A DNA stretch of 64,000 nucleotides from Theocolax elegans (Eukaryota; Arthropoda; Insecta; Hymenoptera; Cerocephalidae), in contig CM047431.1 of assembly GCA_026168455.1 (NCBI GenBank), positions 21,053,421 to 21,117,420 on the forward strand. Reading direction: 5' to 3'. Below, piece by piece: positions 1 through 8,421 of this stretch. A program made the position numbers and the translations under genes. The notes beneath the pieces were generated by a model that was not told the origin of the DNA, did no database searches, and saw nothing but the letters and a program-made list of their open reading frames with translations. Each line of letters opens with the position of its first letter. Within the stretch, counting starts at the first letter, position 1.

Positions 1-1918
1 CCCATGTTAAATGCTGCTCGTACTCTTTACCGTAGCTTGTCAAATCAGAGAAATTCCTGATTTGTCGTACTGGTATGTACCTACGGTAATCTGGCCTCAT
101 CTGCGAGTAGGCCATCTTCACCTGTTGTTCTAATGAGGGAGGGCATTTAAACTTATTCACGATCGCTCTGAAACAGTTCAAGAACGTCGTAGCCTTTTCT
201 CCCTCATTTTGTGTTCTTGAACGAAGTTCCATGAGTAAATCTTCGTCATTTATGATACGGCCATACTCATTTAGGAACTCGATCTCAAAATCACGCCAAT
301 CTCGAAGAGATGGCTGAACTGTTCTATACCAAAACAGTGCTGATTTTGAGAACACATTGGGCAGGGCACTAAACATCCTGCGATCTGAGAACTCGTTGTC
401 ATTTCTGAAGTCGTGCAAACGGTTCAGAAACTCTTCCGCGTCCTTTTTGGTTTCACCATCAAAGGACATGTTCCAGATACGCAGCTCTCGTGCGCACCCT
501 GTCCGATCGTGCGTTCGGTTATCGTCTTCACGATACCTTGGCCTGGCTTCGTAGGATTCTCTTTCCCGACGGTCATCTCTATTATCCGTCCGGGAACTCC
601 TACGCCTGCTGGTAGAAGGATTCCTATTCTCTTGTCGGCCTTCAGCCGCCCTACGAGAATCGGATCTCCTACGAGCAGGTTTGCGATCAGACTGATACCC
701 ATCGGACGAATCCGTCTGAGTACTCTGATCGCAAGTGGCCACCGCACGATTCTCTCGAGGCGTTTCTCTACGTCTGTCCGACCTCTCTCTATGACCTTGC
801 TCCGAAATTTCCGGCTGTGCTCGGTCGTCGAGTTTACGGTTGGACTGACGTTTATGAGTACGTCTCTCCGTACAGCTGTCACGACGTTCATCGTCGCTTG
901 AGGCTCTACTCACAGAACGATGGTATCGTGACTTTCCGTTTGGAGTCGTGTACTCACGCCTCTCTCTTCTATCTTGTCCTTCACAAGTCTTAGAAGAGGT
1001 CTGACGACGTCTCTGTTCAAACCTCGGTTTTTCGTAAGATTGAACACTGACGTCATTAGGAAGGTCATATCCATTCCTATCATCAACAAATTGACGTTCG
1101 GTTGTATTAGCTTCAGGTTGCCTGTTGTCGTATTGTCTAGAGGTGTATCCTCGTGACGTACGACGGTCGGCTTCCGTCTGCGAACCCAAGTCAAAGTGTT
1201 GTGTTGGCACTTCACTCTCTCTAGTGCCAAGATGTCCGCTGTTTCTCTGCTCTTCAATTGGGAGGTAATGTGCGGGTGCATAAAAACCTCCGAGTTGAGC
1301 AGTCGTCACGGTCGTAACCGTCGACGTAGTGGTTGTGCACGAGGTTGCAGCCACCGAAACAGGAACATAAGGGATTGCAGTCGTGGTCATGTTTGCTCCC
1401 AGTACCTCACCAAACCGTTTAGGTATAGCACCTGTTGGTGCCAACCTCGGGCTTTGTGCAGTACTCAATGGCGAGTTTCTGGACAGACCACTTGGTGACA
1501 GAGCTCCATCTTCTTCAGGGATAGGTGCTCTGTCACTAGCAACCCTTTCGCGATCCGACATTTCGGACTCGCAGGAAACTTCCGTTCCTGATGGGATCAC
1601 ACTCCCTTTCCTGGAACGAGGTTTCCTAATTTCCCACAGTTCCTGACATACTAGAGGTTTATGTGCAGGCTCTGCCCTTACATTCTCATCGTATTCAGGG
1701 AACCATGGTATTTCCAGATTAATGTCTACACATCTTATCCGGTGACGCAAAAGGCGTTCGCGGCACTCCGCCTCTTCGCCATTTGCGTTTAAACTCAGAT
1801 GCTCCAATTGGGCATACACTGCCTCAATCGGAAGCTTCTTCGTTTCCCGACGAATATCCCTAGCTATGCGTGATTCACGCATAAGCTGGGCCATTCGGGC
1901 TTCATAGCTGCTGGCCAT
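1..1918 (-). CDS. gag: LTR-retrotransposon Gag polyprotein, 5' part (runs off left edge)
   Basis: Reading the minus strand from the ATG at 1918 there is no stop codon down to base 1, so at least 639 codons are open and the protein continues outside the window. Residues about 29-62 (KLPIEAVYAQLEHL, then ECRERLLRHR) look like a SAP-type helix-turn-helix, seen at the N terminus of some arthropod Gags. A Thr-rich stretch lies near residues 190-207, followed by about 230 residues rich in Arg, Ser, Asp and Glu. From about residue 481 (WNMSFDGETKKDAEEFLNRL, then ALFWYRTVQ and WRDFEIEFLNEY) the sequence matches the retrotransposon gag (capsid-like) family. It would form the virus-like particle of a Ty3/gypsy-type element. 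Upstream are a long leader, a primer binding site and an LTR in the right order. No frameshift was found, so the copy may be young. Family placement is inferred because pol lies outside the window. Confidence 0.85.
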   Translation of the reverse strand, partial: MASSYEARMAQLMRESRIARDIRRETKKLPIEAVYAQLEHLSLNANGEEAECRERLLRHRIRCVDINLEIPWFPEYDENVRAEPAHKPLVCQELWEIRKPRSRKGSVIPSGTEVSCESEMSDRERVASDRAPIPEEDGALSPSGLSRNSPLSTAQSPRLAPTGAIPKRFGEVLGANMTTTAIPYVPVSVAATSCTTTTSTVTTVTTAQLGGFYAPAHYLPIEEQRNSGHLGTRESEVPTQHFDLGSQTEADRRTSRGYTSRQYDNRQPEANTTERQFVDDRNGYDLPNDVSVQSYEKPRFEQRRRQTSSKTCEGQDRRERREYTTPNGKSRYHRSVSRASSDDERRDSCTERRTHKRQSNRKLDDRAQPEISEQGHRERSDRRRETPRENRAVATCDQSTQTDSSDGYQSDRKPARRRSDSRRAAEGRQENRNPSTSRRRSSRTDNRDDRRERESYEARPRYREDDNRTHDRTGCARELRIWNMSFDGETKKDAEEFLNRLHDFRNDNEFSDRRMFSALPNVFSKSALFWYRTVQPSLRDWRDFEIEFLNEYGRIINDEDLLMELRSRTQNEGEKATTFLNCFRAIVNKFKCPPSLEQQVKMAYSQMRPDYRRYIPVRQIRNFSDLTSYGKEYEQHLTW

Positions 1919-2102
1919 TATTTTTTTGACCAGCAGCAGCCGACGTGTTACGTCGGGAGAAGTACTCTCAACCGGGATTTCAGATGAAATCCCTAGTGTT
2001 TCAAATACTTCGGAAGTATCCAATTTTCAATTGGAAATTATTTTATTGGACTCACCACAATAAAATAATTATTACTCCCAACGAGTAAAAAAAAAATTTG
2101 GT

Positions 2103-2244
2103 GTCGGTTTAATTACAATAAATTGTAAAAATGCACCGACTAGTGTACCAACAAAATTAATTCACTTAATTAAAATCCAAAAGATTTTCTTTACAAGGAA
2201 TTTATTTCGTCCTTAGAAGGACAAAATAATTATATTTTGTTGGT
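2103..2244 (-). repeat. Hairpin cluster S1 in the leader
   Basis: GTCGGT (2103-2108) pairs with ACCGAC (2135-2140) around an inner TTACAA/TTGTAA stem (2113-2118 with 2123-2128). Next, ACCAACAAAAT (2147-2157) pairs perfectly with ATTTTGTTGGT (2234-2244). That 11-bp outer stem encloses small hairpins such as AAAATC/GATTTT and GTCCTT/AAGGAC, giving a multibranched fold. Confidence 0.75.
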
Positions 2245-2289
2245 TAAAGTTGTGACAAATCACACACTTAACACTTGCACCAAATTAAA

Positions 2290-2396
2290 ATTAATTATTT
2301 AACTTGCTCATAAGTCTAAATAATTAATGTTTATAATAGTGTCTTGTGACTCACACGCACCAAGACTCTATACAATTGCTTCTGCAAGCAAAAATA
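2290..2396 (-). repeat. Leader hairpin module I (hairpins A, B, C)
   Basis: Hairpin A is ATTAATTATTTA (2290-2301) with TAAATAATTAAT (2317-2328). Hairpin B is AGTGTCTTG (2338-2346) with CAAGACTCT (2361-2369), one mismatch. Hairpin C is TTGCTT with AAGCAA just after it (about 2377-2392). The same A-B-C order recurs about 356 bases further on. Confidence 0.75.
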
Positions 2397-2631
2397 ATTA
2401 ATTATTAACAAAAAGAAATCTTTAAATTATTTCAATATCGTCGGTAATTTACCAGTAATGGTAAATTTAACGATTTCCCAAAATATCCCTCTCACCAGTT
2501 ATAATCCAAAAGATTCCTTACTGGCGAAAAGAATTTATTTTGTTATGGAAAATGAAATAATTAAGGTTTCAATCTATTAATAAATACAGAACAACAAATT
2601 ATAAAGGAAGAAAAGACAAAGAAAAAAATTA

Positions 2632-2760
2632 AATTATTTATCTCACTAACGAGCCTAAATAATTAATTTTAAAATAAATATAAAGATAAATACAGTATCT
2701 TGTGATTCACACACACCAAGACACTATTTATTATTTTGCTTTTCCAAGCCCAAAACACAA
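2632..2760 (-). repeat. Leader hairpin module II (diverged copy of module I)
   Basis: Hairpin A is AATTATTTA (2632-2640) with TAAATAATT (2656-2664). Hairpin B is AGTATCTTG (2694-2702) with CAAGACACT (2717-2725). The B loop TGATTCACACACAC is nearly the same as module I's TGACTCACACGCAC. A third hairpin with TTGCTT and AAGC follows at about 2736-2750. Confidence 0.7.
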
Positions 2761-2819
2761 AAAAAAAAAATTTCCTTTATAATTTACACTACACAACAAA
2801 CACAAATTTAATTAAATTA

Positions 2820-2953
2820 TTTCAACGGTAGGTTTGCAACAAAATAATTATTTCACTAATTGTCGTCCCAAACGACAATTTTTTTTAGCGAAATATATTT
2901 ATTTTATCCTAAAAAGGACTAAATAAATAATTTATGTTGCTACCCAGTTGAAA
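2820..2953 (-). repeat. Leader hairpin cluster S2 (three stacked stems)
   Basis: TTTCAAC (2820-2826) pairs with GTTGAAA (2947-2953), GGTA (2827-2830) with TACC (2941-2944), and GCAACA (2836-2841) with TGTTGC (2935-2940). Inside is the perfect 8-bp hairpin ATTGTCGT (2859-2866) with ACGACAAT (2872-2879). This is the same nested layout as S1, with unrelated sequence. Confidence 0.75.
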
Positions 2954-3000
2954 TAATTTATATTTCCTTTTTTAAATAAATTGAACGAAAAGGAAATGAA

Positions 3001-3127
3001 AATTTAATTATCTAACTTGCCAATAAGTCTAAACAATTAAATTTATACACCGAATTAATTTTACTCAAACACACCAAAAAAAAATTATAACCAATTATTT
3101 AACTAACAAACAAGTCTAAATAATTGG
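3001..3127 (-). repeat. Two single A-type leader hairpins
   Basis: The first runs 3001-3014 with 3030-3043, 12 of 14 positions paired. The second is CCAATTATTTA (3091-3101) with TAAATAATTGG (3117-3127), 11 bp perfect. The outer CC/GG pair of the second replaces the TT/AA pair of the other A hairpins on both arms. Confidence 0.75.
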
Positions 3128-3267
3128 CAAAAATGTGTGGAGATATAATTTAAACACACAAAAAGAGAAAAGAAAGTTTTTAACATATATTAAAATTTCA
3201 CAGCAAATAACGAATACGAAATATTAGGTTAAATGCCGATCATTAAAACACATGCAAAAAAAAATTC

Positions 3268-3401
3268 AATTATTTAACTCACTCTCGAGTCTAAATAATT
3301 ATATTTTACAACTCTCGTATCTTTGCGGAACAATCACACAAAGATACTTAACATTAATTGTTTAACTTGCAACAAGTCTAAACAATTAACACGAGTTATA
3401 A
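3268..3401 (-). repeat. Leader hairpin module III (three-way-junction-like)
   Basis: Hairpin A5: AATTATTTA (3268-3276) with TAAATAATT (3292-3300), with inner ACTC/GAGT. Hairpin B3: GTATCTTTG (3317-3325) with CAAAGATAC (3339-3347), 9 bp perfect. Hairpin A6: TTAATTGTTTA (3354-3364) with TAAACAATTAA (3379-3389), 11 bp perfect. An outer AACTC(TC)GT / ACGAGTT pairing surrounds B3 and A6. Confidence 0.75.
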
Positions 3402-3533
3402 AAAAAAAAATTTTCTCACACTCAAAAATTTACAAAAATATATTACAAGTATCGTGAACAGTAATACTCAATAAATACCAAATATTAGATCAAGTAATTA
3501 CTGTCAGATAATTGTAATAAAGAAATAATTTTA

Positions 3534-3666
3534 ATTATTTTACTCACACACGAGCTTAAATAATCAATATTACAACTATTGTAACTTTGCGGCTGATTCA
3601 CACAAAGTTACTTAATGTTAATTATTTAACTTGCAAACAAGTCTAAATAATTAACAATAGTTGTAA
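3534..3666 (-). repeat. Leader hairpin module IV (three-way-junction-like)
   Basis: An A7 hairpin lies at 3534-3564. It is followed by an outer stem ACAACTATTGT / ACAATAGTTGT (about 3572-3582 with 3654-3664). That stem encloses B4, GTAACTTTG (3581-3589) with CAAAGTTAC (3603-3611), and A8, GTTAATTATTTA (3617-3628) with TAAATAATTAAC (3644-3655). A8 also has an inner ACTTG/CAAGT. B3 and B4 start 264 bases apart. Confidence 0.75.
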
Positions 3667-3945
3667 AGTATATTTTATTCACACACAAATAAAATGATAT
3701 AACATATATTATAAATATAAATAGTAATAAATAATAAACACAATTATTAAATTAAAGTTACTAATATTATAATATATGTGGGTCAGGGAGGGGAGAAGAG
3801 CAAAATAAAAATACTGCGCTCTCGAACTCAAAAAAAAAAACCAATTAAAATTTCGCCGCGTCCCGTATAAAAAGAAAACAAATATTATAATTTTAAAATT
3901 TTCTTTAAAAGGGAGGAGGGGTGGGGCAGCTACCTCTCCCGAAAG

Positions 3946-4065
3946 AATCTATTTTAAACACTCTCACACCAATAATAAAATAGATTAAACAGGGGAACGA
4001 ATTTATTTTATTAGATTGGAATAAAATAATTCGCCGCAGTGGTTTCTCTCGGCGAAACCAACTGC
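3946..4065 (-). repeat. Three consecutive leader hairpins
   Basis: AATCTATTTTA (3946-3956) pairs perfectly with TAAAATAGATT (3976-3986). CGAATTTATTTTATT (3998-4012) pairs with AATAAAATAATTCG (4020-4033), leaving one bulged T. GCAGTGGTTTC (4036-4046) pairs with GAAACCAACTGC (4054-4065), leaving one bulge. Confidence 0.75.
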
Positions 4066-4203
4066 AAAGACTTAATACGCGAAAGGGCCAGGCGATCGCG
4101 CTATCTCTCTCTCACACACACCGTATAGCCCGCCTAGCACCTAACTCCGATTCCCCGCAACTAGGGATTCTCTCTCTCACTCCCACTCGCGGGCGCAATC
4201 GGA

Positions 4204-4381
4204 GAGAGCCGATGATGATCGGCTCTCGCGAAGTCTTTCCTCTGCGCTATTCGGGGGGGATTCTCGCTGCCCGCGATCCGCGGCGCAAGCTACTCTCTCC
4301 CTACTTTGCCGCTCCCATACAAGCTAACAAAGATCTCCCGTCAAGCTTGCGATCGAGAGAGACCGATCTCGGTGAGATCGG
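4204..4381 (-). repeat. GC-rich leader hairpins
   Basis: GAGAGCCGAT (4204-4213) pairs perfectly with ATCGGCTCTC (4218-4227) across a GATG loop. CCGATCTC (4363-4370) pairs with GAGATCGG (4374-4381) across a GGT loop. They continue the hairpin theme into the GC-rich end of the leader near the primer binding site. Confidence 0.7.
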
Positions 4382-4662
4382 GCGCTTCCGGCTAAACACG
4401 GTCGCGCGCGAACTCTCTCTCGATATACCGGTGTATACCTCTCCTCGGATACCCGAGCAAGAGGGGGAATACTCCGGTATAGAGACGCGTCTCACACGCC
4501 GTCTCTCGCGCGCTCTCTCTCTCTCACTCTAACTCGTACAACTCACTCTCTCTCTCTCTCTCTCTCTTTACCCGCTCCGTTTCGCCGCGACACTGCTCGC
4601 GCGCGAAAATATGGCCGACAACTATACACTTTAATTTAAATTCGGTGAGGGCGAAACCGAAC

Positions 4663-4680
4663 GTCCTGTCACGGTCGCCA
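4663..4680 (-). other. Primer binding site, tRNA-Arg type
   Basis: On the minus strand the 18-mer TGGCGACCGTGACAGGAC starts two bases after the LTR end ...CGTCACA. It begins with TGG, the complement of the tRNA CCA tail, and matches the 3' end of an insect tRNA-Arg(UCG) as recalled. This would prime minus-strand DNA synthesis of the element. Confidence 0.75.
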
Positions 4681-4682
4681 TT

Positions 4683-5639
4683 TGTGACGTGGTATTCGCG
4701 TACCCGATTAAATTAATTAATTAGCGTAATTAATAAAAACCGTTGGGCCGCGTTGCCCAATACCGCGCACACAATTATTTATTTATCGCGAACTGCGGGC
4801 TGTCGCCAGGAACACGAGTTCGCTGGGACGATCGGTATGGAGGATTCGGGCAATCCTCCTTGCCTCGACACGATATAAAATTAAAGGATGTCGGCGGGAG
4901 CGGGGAGAATACAATAAGCACACAGAATTAAAATAAAATAAAAGAAATATTTATTTTCATAAAATAATTAACAAAATGGCCACTCGGGCCGTGTGCCGCG
5001 ACAAAGTTATTTCGCGCGGGCGGAAGTCCCGGGAAACCTGCCGGATCGAGATCCTCGCCTGCGACAGGTTTCAATCCCGGGAACCGCTGTTCGAGTACCG
5101 TTGTACTCGAACACACTCCCGTGGTACACACACACAGAAGGGAGGGGGAGGGTCACGATAGTAAATGGTCACTTACCGGTGACGCTCCTCGGGGATGGCC
5201 CAGCCGATCCTCGGCGACTGGTCGACCTCCTTGACAAAGGGGACGACCGGTGGTTGAGGTGGTGAAGGCGGCCGTTGCCGCGGCGAGCGAATCGCGATCC
5301 GCGGTATCACCCGCGCACGACTCCGTCCTTTTGTTCACACACACACACAAACGCACACCAAAACTATACGGACACGCGTTCGGTCCACCCGGGTCTCCGC
5401 ACCTAGCTCTGCTCCGGAACAACCGTTCACAGAGCTTAATGCAGGAGGGGGTGGGGCGCACTCTCGGCACTCACGAGCAGTACGGAACGTCCAGACAATA
5501 TAATAATCCGTCCCGATCGACGGATCATTACACACTAACTAGGCGATCGCCTAATTTCCCGAAAAAGGGATGGGAGTGGGGAAACTCACACACTCTTTCG
5601 CGCTCCCATCCCTACGTATTGTCGCGCGCGTAATTGTAC
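4683..5639 (-). mobile_element. 5' LTR of the retrotransposon
   Basis: The downstream edge is well set: ...CCACGTCACA at 4683, a two-base spacer, then the primer binding site. The upstream edge is inferred as TGTACAATTACG at about 5639, giving TGT...ACA ends and about 957 bp. The LTR is GC-rich with CA-runs, and an AATAAA signal lies near 4950. Much of it recurs, inverted and truncated, at 28341-29257. A consensus 5' splice site (CCG then GTAAGT, minus strand, 5176-5171) is conserved in the other copy as GTGAGT, hinting at a spliced transcript. No second LTR is visible because the rest of the element lies outside the window. Confidence 0.7.
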
Positions 5640-6522
5640 ACTCGTAGAGAAGTAAACAAGTGTCGACGGTTGGCCTTGACATACGAAAGGCTCCGACGAC
5701 TTACAATTCGCGAATTTAATTACTCTATTCATCGTGAATAGATTGTGTGACGATTTCTGTCACAATGCAAACAATTCACACATTGCTTTTGGAAAAATAA
5801 AAGTTATGATATTTTAAAATATTTATCCTATTCTTCATCCGTACTTATCAAATTTCTTACTTTTGAAAACAAGTCAAAAATATTACATTTTGATAAGATC
5901 TTAAATCTTCAAATTATTTAGCACCTTTAATTGTAAGTAATAATAATCGTATGAAAAAACGTTCACGCTGCTGTATATTAACAAGATATATCTTTACTGA
6001 AACTGGTTTTCTTAATTTTCTCCTAATATTCCATTATTTATCGTTTTTTATTAAATACATAATAAGTTTGTAACTCGGTATGTAAATATTAATTTCCATT
6101 TATATCTTTGTGATTTAATTTAAACCATGCGGACAAGTAGTCTAATTATTTTCATTTAAAATGTCATTTTTACTTCCTTTATTAAAATATACGTACTGCT
6201 GATTTTCATTATGTACAGATAATCTATAAATAATATGTGGCAGTTCATTCATTTCGTATTCATTTAAAGAAAGTTTATTTCATCATAATCTAATACATCT
6301 GTATTTGATTCTAAATTATATGTTAATTTAGTACTTGTATTATTATTTGTTGAAAATTCTATTATTGCACAATCATTACCATTATAACAGTATTTAAACA
6401 AGTAATTTGCACATAATTCTGTTAAGCATATTTCAACATTAATATGACTAAATTTTATTAATAATTATTAAAAGGAATCGATGTCGAGGGTCAGTTTTTT
6501 AAATAAATAAACACTATTTATT
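5640..6522. other. AT-rich stretch with no recognised gene
   Basis: This lies between the LTR and the end of the Penelope-like element. No coding region, RNA gene or clear repeat was recognised. Part of it is probably the 3' flank of the Penelope-like element. Confidence 0.6.
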
Positions 6523-6586
6523 TAAATTTAGTTGTACAACGTTTCGTCTGCGTGGTTTGCAGACCTCTTCAGGTACTATAAATTTA
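6523..6586 (-). ncRNA. Hammerhead ribozyme motif (type I-like) of the Penelope-like element
   Basis: Read on the minus strand: stem I 5' half TAAATTTA (6586-6579), then GTAC (6576-6573), core CTGAAGAG (6572-6565, matching CUGANGA), stem II GTCTGC/GCAGAC (6564-6559 with 6551-6546), and core GAAAC (6545-6541). It continues with GTT (6540-6538) and the stem I 3' half GTAC (6537-6534) with TAAATTTA (6530-6523). Both stem I segments pair. Stem III is reduced to a palindromic ACGT with no loop, so a monomer would fold poorly and a dimer is more likely. Penelope-like elements are known to carry hammerheads, and this lies just downstream of the GIY-YIG endonuclease. Cleavage would fall between GTT and GTAC. 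Confidence 0.7.
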
Positions 6587-6845
6587 TTGAGCACAAAATA
6601 ACAATTTTAATAATTATAAATTAACGGACGAAATATTGAGTAAATTAACGGAAGAAAATATTACCATTGATACACTGAAACGTAGATGTAATAAGCCCAG
6701 AAAGGCGTCGTCGAATAACAAGAGTATGCGAAATCGAGCGAATTTATACAAAACAAAACAAGTGTCTGCGAGTATATGTGTATGTATGTTTACAAATTAA
6801 AAGTCAATTTCTTAGAAATACTCGGATATAAATAGTCTCTTTAAA

Positions 6846-7486
6846 TCACATCATAATACTTTTATATTGTCGGTTTAAATATTGTACGTCTTCTTTTCTA
6901 TTGATAGTCGAATTATAATAATTAATGTGTAACATTTCTGAAATAATTCGTTTTTTGTAGGATGACTCTCTATCTAATATTTTTACATTGTTCCAATCGA
7001 ACTCATGATCTGCATTTTTAACAATATGTGCAGTAACAACAGCTTCCGGATTTTTATTTTTCTGGTGTTCTTTAATTCTGTTTTTTAGGCAGCGTTTAGT
7101 TTCTCCGATGTAAGTTGCCGGGCATTTTTTACAATTAAATTTGTATACTACCCCTCTCATATCCCATTTTTCAGTTGAGTCTTTGCCTAATTTTATTATA
7201 TTATTAAATTTGTGATTAATTAATGGAATTGTGTTAATGTTAAATTTTTTTAACATGTTTGAACATTTATTAAAAAACTCTTGATTATAAGGTAATGATA
7301 TAGTGCAAATTGGAAGCTGTTTTCTTGTTTCGCTTGTGCCTGTGAATTTAATTTTACGTAGTCTGTTTTTAATTGCCAAATTCGTGAAATTATCGGGATA
7401 GTTATTCGTTTTTAATAAGTTTCTAACAATCATTATATTTTGTTTGTGAAATTGTTGATGAGATAAGATAATTGCTCTGTCTACTA
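6846..7486 (-). pseudogene. Penelope-like element, RT thumb plus GIY-YIG endonuclease (3' half)
   Basis: About 213 codons are open to the stop at 6846. Sequence starting VVDRAIILSHQQF matches the region that follows the RT palm in Penelope-like elements. A GIY-YIG nuclease follows: VVYKFNCKKCPATYIGET with a CxxC pair, the Arg in KNRIKEH, and later His and Glu residues. The domain nicks target DNA for retrotransposition. The first 13 codons of the open frame (7526-7487) belong to an inserted transposon, not to this element. The missing upstream RT is found at 28060-28341 in the same orientation, so the gene was cut in two by the 20.6-kb insertion. The halves do not rejoin in frame (one extra base and a stop), so the gene is dead. 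Confidence 0.85.
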
Positions 7487-7590
7487 CACTCGACATTCTC
7501 TTTAGTAGCGAAATTCCATTCCGCAAACATTCCCTTTAGTAGCGAATATCACTAGATTTGGAGGGGGGAGTCAATTCCCTTAAGTAGCGT
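7487..7590 (+). repeat. Left terminal inverted repeat and subterminal motifs of Tigger
   Basis: The 24-bp terminal repeat occupies 7487-7510. The motif TTTAGTAGCG (or TTAAGTAGCG) occurs at 7501-7510, about 7534-7543, and about 7580-7589, always in the same orientation. Repeated subterminal motifs in this superfamily usually bind the transposase N-terminal helix-turn-helix domains. Confidence 0.8.
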
Positions 7591-7736
7591 GCATATTACG
7601 GTGTAGCATAAGAACGAGTCATTCATAGTATGCGTCTTTACATAAAATTAATCAACTGCGATTAAAAAATGGTAAGTTTTTCAACAGTTTCTATTTATTT
7701 AGTTATACGCGTGATAAATGTCGGATATCGAATAAA

Positions 7737-7783
7737 CAATAAATAAATAATTAAATAAATAAATAAATAAATAAATAAACAAC
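7737..7783. repeat. (AAAT)n microsatellite
   Basis: AATA/AAAT units run through 7737-7783 inside the predicted transposase intron, with one interruption (AATTAAAT). Confidence 0.85.
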
Positions 7784-8421
7784 GTTCAAATAAATTTTGA
7801 ATAGGGCAGTGAAATCGTTAACACCTATACTTTACATGTGAATTTATTACGAACATTTTAACAATTGAACAATTATACATATAATGGAAATTATTGTTTA
7901 TCAATAAGTGGAATAATTCTTTTAAAAAACGTTTTTAAAACACTAATATCGTTTATTAGAACTATGATTATTTTTTAATTTGCTTAGGATTTAAATTTAA
8001 TTAAAAAATATTTTAAATATTTTATAAAATTTTCTATTTAGATAATTTACTTTAAATACTTTACATAAAGTTTATTTAAATTTTACAATTTATAAAAAAA
8101 TACTCATTTTAAAATCTAATTTGCTATTTATTTTGTAACCTCAGTTTCCGCTAAACTTGTACATTTAAAAAAAAAACTGGCTTGTGAATCTTGAGTGTTT
8201 TAGTTTGAAATATTACGTATTTAAAGTCAATTTGTTACTGTGTACATTGTATAGAAATAAAATGGGTGTACGAGGAATAAAGTGAGTCTGCTGGAATTAA
8301 AATAATCTAGGAAATAAAATGCAGTTATGTTCTCTTCGTAGAAGTCAATAAAGTGAACTTTATAGATGATAGGGTAAAAAAATTATTGTATTAAAAAAAA
8401 TATTTATTTTACTATATTTTA

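Larger units (their letters stand above)
1919..4662 (-). other. 2.7-kb hairpin-rich leader of the LTR element
   Basis: This stretch separates the primer binding site from the gag ATG. It is very AT-rich at 1919-4080, then GC-rich with CT-runs at 4080-4660, and has no credible gene. It is packed with inverted repeats, listed separately, arranged as modules of two or three hairpins enclosed by a longer stem. Leaders of Ty3/gypsy elements are usually a few hundred bases, so the length is unusual. Possible roles are internal ribosome entry, packaging or dimerisation, but this is inference. A foldback-type insertion in the leader is the main alternative. Confidence 0.7.

Noticed and set aside
413..901. 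Open frames on both strands inside the gag region
   Set aside because: They are shadows of the 639-codon minus-strand gag frame, in an Arg/Ser-rich stretch that leaves other frames open.
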